Shown one piece after another: positions 39,609 through 49,188 of a stretch of 64,000 nt of DNA. The stretch comes from Parvibaculaceae bacterium. Lineage in GTDB: Bacteria; Pseudomonadota; Alphaproteobacteria; Parvibaculales; Parvibaculaceae. The notes under the pieces are model-generated. The model was not told the origin of the DNA, made no database searches, and saw only the letters and a program-made list of their open reading frames with translations. Both the position numbers and the translations under genes were made by a program. Position 1 is the stretch's first letter. The number at the start of each line of letters is the position of its first letter. The stretch is taken from assembly GCA_019636015.1 (NCBI GenBank), contig JAHBYJ010000001.1, forward strand, positions 620,001-684,000, read 5' to 3'.

Positions 39609-40715
39609 ATGAAGATCACGGCGGCGGTTGCGCGCGCCCCAGAAGCGGATTTCAGCATCGAGGAGCTGGAAATCGACGAGCCGCGCCCGGACGAGATTCT
39701 GGTCCGGGTCGTTGGTGTCGGCCTCTGCCATACCGACCTCGTCTTCAAGGCGAGCCAGACCATCCCGCTCCCCGCCGTTTTCGGTCATGAGGGCTCGGGC
39801 ATCGTCGAGAAAGTGGGCTCGGCCGTGACAAAGGTGGCGCCGGGCGACCGCGTCGCCATCACCTTCCGCTCCTGCGGCGCCTGCGCGCGCTGTGAGAAGG
39901 ACGATCCCGCCTATTGCCACACCATGCCCATGCTGAACTACGCCGGCATGCGCGCGGACGGTTCGAAGGCGCTGCATGGCGATGGCGGCGATATCGCGAG
40001 CAACTTCTTCGGCCAGTCCTCTTTCGCCACCCATTGCCTCACCTATGAGCGCAATGTCGTGAAGGTGCCGGACGATTTTCCGCTGGAACTGGCGGGGCCG
40101 CTTGGCTGCGGTATCCAGACGGGCGCCGGCGGCATCATGCGCTCGCTCGCCTGCGAAAAGGGCTCCTCGCTTCTCGTTCTCGGCGGCGGCGCCGTCGGCC
40201 TCTCCGCCGTCATGGGCGCCGTGGTGCAGGGCTGCGAAACGATCATCGTGCTCGAGCCCCATGAAGCGCGGCGCAAGCTCGCGCTTGAGCTCGGCGCGAC
40301 CCATGCGCTCGATCCGGCGGAAGCGAAAGACCTTCCTGCCGCCGTTCGCGCCATCGTCCCGATCGGCGTCGACTATGCGTTCGACACGACGGGCATTCCC
40401 CCGCTCCTGCAATCGGTCATGCAGTGCCTCGGGCCCCATGGCACGTTCGGCATTGTCGGCATCGCCCCGCCGGGTACGCCGATGCCGGGCGACCTCATGC
40501 AGGCCGTTACCTTCGGCCATACGGTGAAGGGCATCATCGAGGGTGACAGCGACCCCGACACCTTCATTCCCGAAATGATGGAGCTGTACAAGAAGGGCAG
40601 GCTTCCCTTCGACAAGCTCGTCAAGACCTATCCGTTGAGCGAGATCAACCGCGCCATTGCGGACCAGCATCATGGCGATTGCGTGAAGGTTGTGCTTCTC
40701 ACCGGCCAGAACTGA
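39609..40715 (+). CDS. Zinc-dependent aryl/allyl alcohol dehydrogenase-like protein
   Basis: A 368-residue medium-chain dehydrogenase. Zinc ligands are the Cys of GVGLCHTDL, H-E of FGHEGSG and a later Cys of PLGCGIQTGAGG; the structural lobe is SCGACARCEKDDPAYC. The NAD fold is LLVLGGGAVGLSAVMGA. It resembles aryl-alcohol and geraniol dehydrogenases (XylB/AreB type). GGGAGG lies seven bases before ATG 39609. It heads a run with a thiolase, a MerR regulator and an aldehyde dehydrogenase; control by the divergent TetR is likely. Confidence 0.85.
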   Translation: MKITAAVARAPEADFSIEELEIDEPRPDEILVRVVGVGLCHTDLVFKASQTIPLPAVFGHEGSGIVEKVGSAVTKVAPGDRVAITFRSCGACARCEKDDPAYCHTMPMLNYAGMRADGSKALHGDGGDIASNFFGQSSFATHCLTYERNVVKVPDDFPLELAGPLGCGIQTGAGGIMRSLACEKGSSLLVLGGGAVGLSAVMGAVVQGCETIIVLEPHEARRKLALELGATHALDPAEAKDLPAAVRAIVPIGVDYAFDTTGIPPLLQSVMQCLGPHGTFGIVGIAPPGTPMPGDLMQAVTFGHTVKGIIEGDSDPDTFIPEMMELYKKGRLPFDKLVKTYPLSEINRAIADQHHGDCVKVVLLTGQN

Positions 40716-40756
40716 AATACGAAACCCGAAGAACAGGACATCAGGGAGAAACGTGA

Positions 40757-42001
40757 ATGTCTGACGCCTATATCATCGACGCCTGCCGCACGCCGCGCGG
40801 CATCGGCAAGGTCGGCAAGGGCTCGCTCGCCCATCTGCACCCGCAGCATCTCGCCCGCACCGTGCTCGCCGCACTCGCCGAGCGCAACAATCTGAAGACG
40901 GATGAAGTCGATGACGTGATCTGGGGCACCTCGTCCCAGCGCGGCGCGCAGGGCGGCGACATGGGCCGCATGGCGGCGCTTGACGCCGGCTATTCGATCA
41001 AGGCCTCCGGCGTGACGCTCGACCGTTTCTGCGGCTCGGGCATCACGACGGTGAACCTCGCCGCGGCGCAGATCATGTCCGGCATGGAAGACCTCGTCAT
41101 TGCCGGCGGCACCGAAATGATGAGCTACACCTCCGCGACCGCCGATCCGAAGACGCCGCCAATGATGGACGCGGGCAACCTGCATCTCCGCAAGCAGCAT
41201 CCGCAGTCGCAGCAGGGCGTTTGCGCCGATGCGATCGCGACGCTGGAAGGCATCGACCGCAAGGCGGTGGACGAGCTTGCCCTCGTCTCGCAGCAGCGCG
41301 CGGCGAAGGCGCTTGAGGAGAACCGCTTCGCGAAGTCGCTCGTCACCGTCTACAATGATGACGGTTCGGTCGCGCTCGATCGGGAAGAATTTCCGCGTCC
41401 GCAGACGACGATGGAAGGCCTCTCGGGCCTGAAGCCCTCCTTCGAAGCCTGGGCCGGCATCCCGGTCGACGCCGAAGGCACGACCTATGGCGACCTGATC
41501 CGCAAGCGCTATCCGCAGCTCGACAAGTTCAACCACATCCACCATGCCGGCAATTCCTCGGGCGTCGTGGACGGTGCGGCGGCAATCCTGCTCGCCTCCA
41601 AGCAATATGCCGACAAGAACGGGCTGAAGCCCCGCGCGCGTATCGTCGCCACGGCGAATATGGGCGACTGCCCGACGCTGATGCTCAATGCGCCGGTGCC
41701 CGCCGCGAAGAAGGTGCTCGAAAAGGCCGGCCTCAAGGTCGGCGATATCGACCTCTTCGAGATCAACGAAGCCTTCGCCGTCGTCGCCGAAAAGTTCATC
41801 CGCGACCTGAAGCTCGACCGCGAAAAGGTGAATGTGAATGGCGGCGCCATGGCGCTCGGCCATCCGATCGGCGCTACGGGTTCGATCCTGATCGGCACCG
41901 TGCTCGATGAACTCGAACGCCGCGACCTGCGCTACGGCCTCGTCACCATGTGCGCCGCGGGCGGCATGGCGCCGGCCGTGATCATCGAACGCCTGAAGTA
42001 A
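40757..42001 (+). CDS. Thiolase (acetyl-CoA acyltransferase)
   Basis: A 414-residue thiolase. The nucleophile is C92 in LDRFCGSGITTVN; the other active residues are in EINEAFAVVAEKF (Asn/His loop variant), MALGHPIGATGS and the second cysteine of TMCAAGGMAPA. All are intact, so it should cleave or form 3-ketoacyl-CoA. It lies 41 bp after the alcohol dehydrogenase on the same strand. Together with the aldehyde dehydrogenase it fits breakdown of an alcohol through acyl-CoA. Whether it prefers long or short chains cannot be seen. Confidence 0.92.
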   Translation: MSDAYIIDACRTPRGIGKVGKGSLAHLHPQHLARTVLAALAERNNLKTDEVDDVIWGTSSQRGAQGGDMGRMAALDAGYSIKASGVTLDRFCGSGITTVNLAAAQIMSGMEDLVIAGGTEMMSYTSATADPKTPPMMDAGNLHLRKQHPQSQQGVCADAIATLEGIDRKAVDELALVSQQRAAKALEENRFAKSLVTVYNDDGSVALDREEFPRPQTTMEGLSGLKPSFEAWAGIPVDAEGTTYGDLIRKRYPQLDKFNHIHHAGNSSGVVDGAAAILLASKQYADKNGLKPRARIVATANMGDCPTLMLNAPVPAAKKVLEKAGLKVGDIDLFEINEAFAVVAEKFIRDLKLDREKVNVNGGAMALGHPIGATGSILIGTVLDELERRDLRYGLVTMCAAGGMAPAVIIERLK

Positions 42002-42066
42002 CAGTGACTGACCGGGAGGATGCGGCAGGCCCGCATTCTCCCGCCCCTCAAGGGAGGTTGCATTCC

Positions 42067-42483
42067 ATGACCTATACGATCACCGAACTTGCCAATGAAT
42101 TCGGCCTCACTCACCGCGCGCTTCGCTTCTATGAAGAGAAGGGCCTGATCGAGCCGGAGCGCCGGGGCCAGACGCGCATCTATTCGCATCGCGACCGCGC
42201 CCGCATCCGCCTCATCGTCAATGGCCGCGATGTCGGTTTGACGCTGTATGAAATCCGGCAGATCCTCGATGCCTACAACAAGGACGATTTGACCGAGCAG
42301 AACCGCCTCGCGGCGAAGTTCTTTCGCAAGCGGCTCGACGCGGTGAAGGAACAGCGCCGCCGCGTGGACGATCAGATCGTCCGCCTCGAGGAAGCCTGCG
42401 AGCGGTTCGACGGCGAAGCGATCAGGGCGTCCGCCCCTCGCATGCGCCGCGTCGAAGCCGAGCTTCGCACCGGTACGCATTGA
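42067..42483 (+). CDS. MerR-family regulator (LiuR-like)
   Basis: A 138-residue regulator. The winged HTH is YTITELANEFGLTHRALRFYEEKGLIEPERRGQTRIYSHRDRARI, followed by a coiled coil. No metal-binding cysteines are present, so it is of the metabolite class. It is close to the LiuR type, which controls leucine and acyl-CoA degradation in proteobacteria. GGGAGG precedes ATG 42067. It lies 65 bp after the thiolase and before the aldehyde dehydrogenase, which it may control. Confidence 0.88.
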   Translation: MTYTITELANEFGLTHRALRFYEEKGLIEPERRGQTRIYSHRDRARIRLIVNGRDVGLTLYEIRQILDAYNKDDLTEQNRLAAKFFRKRLDAVKEQRRRVDDQIVRLEEACERFDGEAIRASAPRMRRVEAELRTGTH

Positions 42484-42610
42484 GGTGCGGTGCGCCGCTG
42501 CCTTCCCGTATTTGTGAATCGTCTTTGCGGCCGGGCGGAGCTAAGCTTCGTCCGGCCTCGCTTATTATAAGAATGCTCCGGAAGCCGGAGCCCACAGGGA
42601 GAATGAAGCC

Positions 42611-44014
42611 ATGAGCGAATACAAGCTCCTCATCAATGGCAAGCTCGTCGATGGGGCGAAATCCTCGCCCGTCCTCAATCCGGCAACGGAGGAACCCGTC
42701 GCCCTCTGCCCCCGCGCTTCGGAAGCGCAACTGAACGAAGCCGTCGCCGCCGCCAAGGCCGCCTTCCCGGGCTGGGCCGCCACGCCGATGGCCGAGCGCA
42801 AGAAAGCGCTGAACGCAATTGCCGATGCGATCGAGGCGAATGGCGCCGAACTCGCTCGCCTGTTGACGCAGGAGCAGGGCAAGCCCATCGGCGATGCGAC
42901 GGGCGAGGTCTATGGCACCGCCGCCTTCTTCCGCTACTTCACCATGCTCGACCTGCCGGTGAAGGTGATCGAGGACAGCGAGGGCAAGAAGGTCGAGGCA
43001 CATCGCCGTCCGCTCGGCGTCATCGGCGCGATCGTGCCGTGGAATTTCCCGATGATCCTGATGGCCTTCAAGCTGCCGCCGGCGCTTCTCGCCGGCAACA
43101 CGGTGGTGCTGAAGCCCGCGCCGACGACGCCGCTCACCTCGCTGAAGCTCGGCGAACTCATCAAGGACATTCTGCCTGCCGGCGTCGTCAACATCATCGC
43201 CGATGAAAACGATCTCGGCGCGCCGCTCACCGCCCATCCCGATGTCCGCAAGATTTCCTTCACCGGCTCCACGGCGACCGGCCAGAAGGTCATGGCGGGC
43301 GCAGCGGGGCTCCTGAAGCGCATCACGCTCGAACTCGGCGGCAATGATGCAGGCATCGTGCTTGACGACGTGAACCCGAAAGAAGCGGCGCCCAAGCTCT
43401 TCCAGAGCGCCTTCCAGAATTCGGGCCAGGTCTGCATCGCCATGAAGCGGCTTTATGTGCATGAGAAAATCTATGACGAGATGTGCGACGAACTCGCTGC
43501 CATCGCCAACAACACGATCATCGGCGACGGGTTGAAGCAGGGCACGCAGCTCGGGCCGCTCCAGAACAGGATGCAGTTCGAGAAGGTGAAGGAGCTTATC
43601 GAGGACGCGAAGAAAACCGGCAAGGTGATCGCCGGCGGCGAGGTGCCTGACGAGAAGGGCTATTTCATCCGCCCGACCATCGTCCGCGATATTTCGGACG
43701 GTACGCGCCTCGTCGATGAGGAGCAGTTCGGCCCGGTGCTGCCGGTCATCAAATATTCGGACCCGGAAGATGCCGTCGCCCGCGCCAATGCCTCGCCTTA
43801 CGGGCTTGGCGGCTCCATCTGGTCGAACGACAAGAGCAAGGCCTATGAGCTGGCGACGAAGCTCGACAGCGGCAGCGTCTGGATCAACAAGCATGCCGAT
43901 CTCGCGCCGAACATTCCCTTCGGCGGCGCGCGTCTCTCCGGTCTCGGTTCGGAACTCGGCGAGGAAGGTCTCGCCGAATTCACGCAGCTGAAGATCATCA
44001 ATATGGCGAAGTGA
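42611..44014 (+). CDS. NAD(P)-dependent aldehyde dehydrogenase
   Basis: A 467-residue class I/II aldehyde dehydrogenase. The catalytic cysteine is C275 in NSGQVCIAMKR; the general base is in TLELGGNDAG and the nucleotide loop is FTGSTATGQK. The PWNFPMILMAFKLPPALLAGN segment is family-typical. It should oxidise an aldehyde to the acid, a fitting step after the alcohol dehydrogenases nearby. Before it lies CTCCGG-AAG-CCGGAG and CTTAT-T-ATAAG (42560-42590), possible sites for the MerR regulator upstream. Confidence 0.92.
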   Translation: MSEYKLLINGKLVDGAKSSPVLNPATEEPVALCPRASEAQLNEAVAAAKAAFPGWAATPMAERKKALNAIADAIEANGAELARLLTQEQGKPIGDATGEVYGTAAFFRYFTMLDLPVKVIEDSEGKKVEAHRRPLGVIGAIVPWNFPMILMAFKLPPALLAGNTVVLKPAPTTPLTSLKLGELIKDILPAGVVNIIADENDLGAPLTAHPDVRKISFTGSTATGQKVMAGAAGLLKRITLELGGNDAGIVLDDVNPKEAAPKLFQSAFQNSGQVCIAMKRLYVHEKIYDEMCDELAAIANNTIIGDGLKQGTQLGPLQNRMQFEKVKELIEDAKKTGKVIAGGEVPDEKGYFIRPTIVRDISDGTRLVDEEQFGPVLPVIKYSDPEDAVARANASPYGLGGSIWSNDKSKAYELATKLDSGSVWINKHADLAPNIPFGGARLSGLGSELGEEGLAEFTQLKIINMAK

Positions 44015-44036
44015 GGCGCGGTTTGCGGTAGCAAAC

Positions 44037-44059
44037 GGAAAGGTCCGGTGGACCTTTCC
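44037..44059 (+). terminator. Stem-loop after the aldehyde dehydrogenase
   Basis: GGAAAGGTCC-GGT-GGACCTTTCC is a perfect 10-bp hairpin 23 bp after the stop, preceded by GTTTGC-GGTA-GCAAAC (44021-44036). There is no T-tract, so termination strength is uncertain. Confidence 0.5.
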
Positions 44060-44106
44060 CAGCACCGAACGCCCGAAGCGCAAGAGAAGGGCAACCTGGC
44101 CGCTTC

Positions 44107-44145
44107 CAAAAAACGCGCCGCCCCCCCCGGAAACGGCGGGCGGCG
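44107..44145 (-). terminator. Intrinsic terminator on the minus strand
   Basis: On the minus strand CGCCGCCC pairs with GGGCGGCG and is followed by CG and six T. No protein gene of normal size precedes it, only the seven-codon frame at 44155-44175. It suggests a small transcript ends here. The loop carries a run of C. Confidence 0.6.
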
Positions 44146-44154
44146 TTGCGCTGC

Positions 44155-44175
44155 CTAGCACCCGAAAACCGTCAT
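44155..44175 (-). other. Six-codon frame with strong ribosome site, possible leader peptide or small RNA
   Basis: On the minus strand AAAGGAGG lies eight bases before ATG at 44175, and the frame MTVFGC ends at TAG, nine bases before the terminator stem. A ribosome site, tiny frame and terminator in a row suggest a short transcript. It could also be the 3' end of a longer frame starting near 44379. No downstream gene on this strand would be controlled by attenuation. Confidence 0.3.
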
Positions 44176-44426
44176 GACCCGGCCTCCTTTGAAACAAGAT
44201 ATCCGGGCCATCCACGCCTCCCCCGGCAAAAGCCGGGGTCTTTCTTCCGTCCCGCCCCTCGCCTGTCCGCCCTGACGGAGAAGCCGCCAGCGGCGCAGGA
44301 CGGCGCACAGGAGAGCTTGCGTTTTGACTTGCTGTTGTAATCGGATTCTATGGGCGTTCAGGCGTATAGACTGCCGCATACACTTCAGAATCGTCTATAG
44401 AATAGGTCAATGGCTACGGGGGGCAC

Positions 44427-46562
44427 GTGTCTCGACTTACCGACCTGATTGCGCAAGCGAAAGCAAAGGATGCCGCGCTGGGGCAGGAGCTTGAACGAGA
44501 ATTCAAGGCTCTCTCGTCCCGCCGGGCTTTCGGGCTGAATTTCGAGCGGCACCGCCCTGAAAGCGTCGAGCTTCCCGGGCGGCCCGTGCGCAAGGGCGAC
44601 AAGGTGCGCATCCTGCCCCCGCGCGGCGAGACGAAGAAGGGTGACCAGCGGCTCTGGAAGGTGCTCAGCCTGTCCGGCAGGGGGGCGGAGCGCAAGGCTC
44701 AGGTGGAGCTGCTCGGCGCGGACGAGCCCGAGACGCAGGAAGTCGCGGTGGCCGACTTGATCGTGGTCGCGGAGTTTCGCGACTACATCTACCCCGGCCT
44801 TGTCAGCACCGGAAAGGTCGAGCGCGGCGGTGAGAAGCCGTTCCACACTGTCATCAACGGCGAGAACTTCCACGCACTAGAAGCGCTGACATTCACGCAT
44901 CGTGGCGCGATCGATGCCATCTACATCGACCCGCCCTACAACTCCGGTGCGACTGACTGGAAGTACAACAACGATTACGTTGAGAGCGACGATCTCTATC
45001 GGCACAGCAAATGGTTGGCGATGATGGAACGTCGCCTCCTAATAGCCAAAGAGTTGTTGAGGCCCGAGGATTCAGTGCTCATCGTTTCTATCGACGAAAA
45101 AGAGTACCTGCGTCTGGGACTTCTGTTGGAGCAAGTTTTTCCTGAAGCCCAGATCGAAATGATCACCTCGGTGATCAGCGCGAAGGGTGTGGCTCGTTTT
45201 GGCCAGTTTTCACGCGTCGAGGAGTTCATCTTCTTTGTGAGAGTTGGAACATCCACCGTCCAGCTTGGCGAGCAAAACATGCTGGATGAGTCGCGTTCGG
45301 CGACAGCGCAGATCGGCAAACGCATTGACTGGCTGGGGCTTCGTCGCCGGGAACCGACGGCGAAGCGCGGAGCACGGCCCAATCAGTTCTACCCGATCTT
45401 TGTTAGTATCGAGACTGGCCACATTGAGTCTATTGGTGAGCCGATCTCGGATGATGTTGACCGGCTGAGTATTCGAGCTCCAAGGGGAACCTTCGCTGTC
45501 TGGCCGTTGCGACCAAATGGTGCCGAGGGTCTTTGGGGTATTACGCCTGAAACCGCGAAGCGATATCTCAAAGATGGATACATTCGTGCTCGCAGTTACA
45601 AACCGGAGCTTGAACAGGTTGCGATCCATTATCTGCCCAGCGGAACGGTAAGCGCGATTCAAGACGGTCGTATCGACGTTGTCGGCCGCGACCCGGACGG
45701 CGCGGTTCAGGCTATTCACCGCGAACGCAAAGGTGTAATCCCAAAGCGTGTATGGAATATGGCATCTCACAATGCAGAGAATGGAGGATCCCTCATCCTG
45801 TCCAAACTGCTTCCTGATCGTCGATTCCCGTTTCCGAAGTCGCTTTATGCAGTGGAAGATTCGCTTCGTTTTTTTGTGGGCGATAAGTCAAAAGCTACAA
45901 TCCTCGATTTCTTCTCCGGGTCCGGCACCGCTGCGCACGCTGTAATGCGCCTGAATAAGCAGGACGGCGGCTGCCGCAAGAGCATTTCGATCACAAATAA
46001 CGAAGTTGCTGCTGATGAACAGGCGGCACTGCGTAATTCAGGCCTACGCCCCGGTGACACCGAATGGGAGAAGTTGGGCATCTGCGACTACATCACCAAG
46101 CCGCGCATCGCAGCGGCGATTACAGGCGAGACTCCGGAAGGCGAGCCGATCAAGGGCGACTACAAGTTCACCGACGAGTTCCCGATGGCCGAAGGATTTG
46201 AAGAAAACGCCGAGTTCTTCACCCTCACCTATGAAACTCCGGTCGCCGTCAATCACAATCGCGCCTTCGCGCGTATCGCCCCGCTATTGTGGATGCGCGC
46301 GGGCTGCGAGGGAAGGCGGATCGACAAGGAACCGAAGGACGGGTGGGACGTGGCCGACACCTACGGTCTGCTGATCAACCTCGACCGTGCCTCGTCCTTC
46401 TGCGCTGCTATCGCAGCGCAAAGCGCTATCCGTATCGCCTATATCGTCACCGACGACGAACGGCGCTTCCAGTCCATCACGCGGGAATTGCCCGGAGGGG
46501 TAGAGCCGGTGCGGCTCTACGAAGCCTACCTGACCAATTTCCGTTTTCTTATAGGGCGTTGA
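44427..46562 (+). CDS. mod: Type III restriction-modification DNA methyltransferase (Mod)
   Basis: A 711-residue beta-class adenine methyltransferase. The catalytic DPPY is at 168-171 (YIDPPYNSGATDWKY) and the AdoMet loop DFFSGSGT is at 494-500; between them lies the target recognition region. Mod alone methylates one strand of an asymmetric site and also gives specificity to the nuclease. The start is GTG 44427 behind GGGGGG; the ATG at 44410 is out of frame. Bases in the central part (about 45.0-46.0 kb) are visibly less GC-rich than the ends. The site recognised cannot be read from sequence. Confidence 0.92.
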   Translation: MSRLTDLIAQAKAKDAALGQELEREFKALSSRRAFGLNFERHRPESVELPGRPVRKGDKVRILPPRGETKKGDQRLWKVLSLSGRGAERKAQVELLGADEPETQEVAVADLIVVAEFRDYIYPGLVSTGKVERGGEKPFHTVINGENFHALEALTFTHRGAIDAIYIDPPYNSGATDWKYNNDYVESDDLYRHSKWLAMMERRLLIAKELLRPEDSVLIVSIDEKEYLRLGLLLEQVFPEAQIEMITSVISAKGVARFGQFSRVEEFIFFVRVGTSTVQLGEQNMLDESRSATAQIGKRIDWLGLRRREPTAKRGARPNQFYPIFVSIETGHIESIGEPISDDVDRLSIRAPRGTFAVWPLRPNGAEGLWGITPETAKRYLKDGYIRARSYKPELEQVAIHYLPSGTVSAIQDGRIDVVGRDPDGAVQAIHRERKGVIPKRVWNMASHNAENGGSLILSKLLPDRRFPFPKSLYAVEDSLRFFVGDKSKATILDFFSGSGTAAHAVMRLNKQDGGCRKSISITNNEVAADEQAALRNSGLRPGDTEWEKLGICDYITKPRIAAAITGETPEGEPIKGDYKFTDEFPMAEGFEENAEFFTLTYETPVAVNHNRAFARIAPLLWMRAGCEGRRIDKEPKDGWDVADTYGLLINLDRASSFCAAIAAQSAIRIAYIVTDDERRFQSITRELPGGVEPVRLYEAYLTNFRFLIGR

Positions 46563-46565
46563 TCC

Positions 46566-49157
46566 ATGAAGTTCACGCTCAAGGATTATCAGGAAGATGC
46601 CGTCAAGGACGTGCTGACCAACCTCCGGAAAGCTCGAAAGCGCTGGCGTGAGGATGGCGACAAGCACGCCTTTTCTCTCACCGCGACCACAGGCGCGGGC
46701 AAGACGGTTATGGCCGCCGCTGTCTTTGAGGGATTGTTTTTCGGTAGTGACGATTTCGAACCCGACCATGGCGCTGTCGTGATCTGGTTCAGCGACGACC
46801 CGTCTCTGAACGAGCAGTCGCGTTGGCGCTTGCGGGAAGCCTCGGACAAGCTGACCGTTTCCGACCTTGTGAACGTAAGCAACAGTTTCAACAGCGAAAA
46901 GCTGGCGGCGGGAAAAATCTATTTCCTGAACACGCAAAAGCTTGGCAAGAACAGCCTTCTGGTGCGCGGCCACGATCCCGCTGACCCGGCTCTGGAGACG
47001 AGCAACGGCCAGAAGATCATGCCCGATCTGCGGTCCTTCACGATCTGGGACATCATCCAGAATACAATCGAAGACCCCGACCTTACGCTTTACCTCGTGC
47101 TCGACGAGGCACATCGCGGCATGAAAGAAGGCGGGCGGTCGAGCGGGGATGGCAAGTCCACCATCGTCAAGCAGCTCATCAACGGTTCCTGCTCGGTCCC
47201 GGGCATCCCGATTGTCTGGGGAATTTCCGCCACTGTGGAACGCTTCAACAATGCAATCAAGGGAATGGAGGGACGATCGACTCTGCCCAACGTTCTGGTG
47301 GATGCAAGGAAGGTTCAGGATTCCGGCCTTCTGAAGGATACCATCAACCTCGATGTGCCTGACGAGACGGGCGACTTTTCCACCGTTCTCCTGCGCCGCG
47401 GCACCGACAAGCTGCGTGAGATTTCGGATGCGTGGACTGACTATGCGAAGCAGCAGGATGATGCTGAGGCAGTTCTGCCCCTGATGGTGCTGCAGGTCCC
47501 AAACTCACCGGATCACAATGAGATCGGGAAATGGCTCGACACCATCTTTGAACGCTGGCCGGATTTACCGCATGACTGCGTCGCAAATGTCTTTGGTGAG
47601 CACAGAACGGAGAATTTCGGTAGTCGTGCCGCACCTTACATCTCGCCGGAGAGAGTCCAGGAATCCGATTGGGTTCGCATTCTGGTGGCGAAGGATGCAA
47701 TCAGCACTGGCTGGGACTGCCCGCGTGCAGAGGTTATGGTTTCCTTCCGCGCGGCATCGGACAAGACGCATATAACGCAGCTTCTTGGGCGCATGGTCCG
47801 CACACCGCTTGCCCGCAGAATCCCGGGCAATGATCGCTTGAACGCCGTCGATTGCATCCTCCCGCATTTCAACAAGGCCTCTGTTGAAGCGGTCGTTACA
47901 GCCCTCATGTCGGGAGGGGAAAGTGGCGAGGAACTTCCAGGCCGCCGCGTTCTTGTCAATCCGCGCGTGATGAAACCGAATCCGGCGATTCCGGAAGAAG
48001 TCTGGCAAAAGCTTCTTTCCCTGCCTTCGCAAACATTGCCGAAACGGCAGGCACGCCCCGTCAAGCGGTTGACGGCGCTGGCGCATGAACTCGCGATGGA
48101 TGATCTGCTTTCCGATGCGGGGAAAAAGGCCCATGCCGAAATGCACAGGGTTCTGGACGGTGCGCAGGTTCGGTATGCGGAGGAAATCCGGAAAGCACGG
48201 CAATCCGTGCTTGATGTCGAAGGAATGACCGTCAAGGCGGAAGTCGGAACCAGAAACATGACGTTTGACGATTTTCTGGAAAAGGCGGACTACGCCGTCA
48301 TTGAGGATGCTTACAGGCGCGCGGGCCGTGCTATCAGCCCCGCTCTGGCGACGAGCTATGCCGAGCATTTGGCGAGCAAGGCGGACGAGGATGAAGACCC
48401 CGAAGATGCGTTGATCGAGGCGCACACCGACATTGCCGCTATCGGCCTTGTTCCGGACATTGCGGTCGACCTAGATGCGGCGGCGGAGAAACTTTCCAAT
48501 CAGTGGCTGGAGAAATACCGGATCGCGATCAAGAGCCTGTCGGATGAACGGCAGGAAGTTTACCGGCAGATTCGCGAATTGAGCACCGCTCCGTTGGATG
48601 TCGATCTGGCACGTCCGCACACCTTGCTTCAACCCACGACTGCAAGAGAAGCGGATGGCAAGGAAGTTGATTTGCCGCGTTTCGAAAAGCATCTGTTGTG
48701 CGGCGAAGATGGATTGTTTCCGGTGGGCTTTGCTTCCACTTGGGAGAACAAGGTGCTTTCTGCGGAATTGAAACGGGAAGACAACATCGCCTGGTATTTG
48801 AATCCATCGCGCGCCAGCCAGGATTCGCTTGGCGTGACTTATGAGGATGGTGACGACACCAGAATCATGCGTCCGGATTTCATCTTCTTTGCGAGGTTGC
48901 CAGACGGCTCAGTTGCTGCCGATATCGTCGATCCTCACGGCATCCACTTCAGCGACGCGCTTCCGAAGCTAAAGGGGCTTGCCCGGTATGCCGAGGCGAA
49001 CAAAAATATTTTCCGGCGTATCGATGCCATAGCCGAGATCGATGGATCGTACAGGGTGCTCGACCTGACCGAAGCGTCGGTTCGCACGGCGATCCAATCG
49101 GCGACGTCGACAAAGGCGCTTTACGAAAGCGGTATCGCGTCCGATTATTTGTTTTGA
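46566..49157 (+). CDS. res: Type III restriction-type helicase/nuclease subunit (Res)
   Basis: An 863-residue superfamily 2 protein, three bases after mod. Walker A is TTGAGKT at 41-47, the DEAH box is at 180-183 (VLDEAHRG), and motif VI is THITQLLGRMVRTPLAR. Near the C-terminus RPDFIFFARLPDGSVAADIVDPHG looks like the nuclease strand pair, but the Lys of PD-(D/E)xK is missing and His replaces it (PD 770-771, D786, D789, H791). It may be a variant active site or a helicase without cleavage. Res should use ATP to move along DNA after Mod binds. Confidence 0.88.
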   Translation: MKFTLKDYQEDAVKDVLTNLRKARKRWREDGDKHAFSLTATTGAGKTVMAAAVFEGLFFGSDDFEPDHGAVVIWFSDDPSLNEQSRWRLREASDKLTVSDLVNVSNSFNSEKLAAGKIYFLNTQKLGKNSLLVRGHDPADPALETSNGQKIMPDLRSFTIWDIIQNTIEDPDLTLYLVLDEAHRGMKEGGRSSGDGKSTIVKQLINGSCSVPGIPIVWGISATVERFNNAIKGMEGRSTLPNVLVDARKVQDSGLLKDTINLDVPDETGDFSTVLLRRGTDKLREISDAWTDYAKQQDDAEAVLPLMVLQVPNSPDHNEIGKWLDTIFERWPDLPHDCVANVFGEHRTENFGSRAAPYISPERVQESDWVRILVAKDAISTGWDCPRAEVMVSFRAASDKTHITQLLGRMVRTPLARRIPGNDRLNAVDCILPHFNKASVEAVVTALMSGGESGEELPGRRVLVNPRVMKPNPAIPEEVWQKLLSLPSQTLPKRQARPVKRLTALAHELAMDDLLSDAGKKAHAEMHRVLDGAQVRYAEEIRKARQSVLDVEGMTVKAEVGTRNMTFDDFLEKADYAVIEDAYRRAGRAISPALATSYAEHLASKADEDEDPEDALIEAHTDIAAIGLVPDIAVDLDAAAEKLSNQWLEKYRIAIKSLSDERQEVYRQIRELSTAPLDVDLARPHTLLQPTTAREADGKEVDLPRFEKHLLCGEDGLFPVGFASTWENKVLSAELKREDNIAWYLNPSRASQDSLGVTYEDGDDTRIMRPDFIFFARLPDGSVAADIVDPHGIHFSDALPKLKGLARYAEANKNIFRRIDAIAEIDGSYRVLDLTEASVRTAIQSATSTKALYESGIASDYLF

Positions 49158-49188
49158 AGCGAGTGATGTTCCTCGTTCGGGATGCGTC

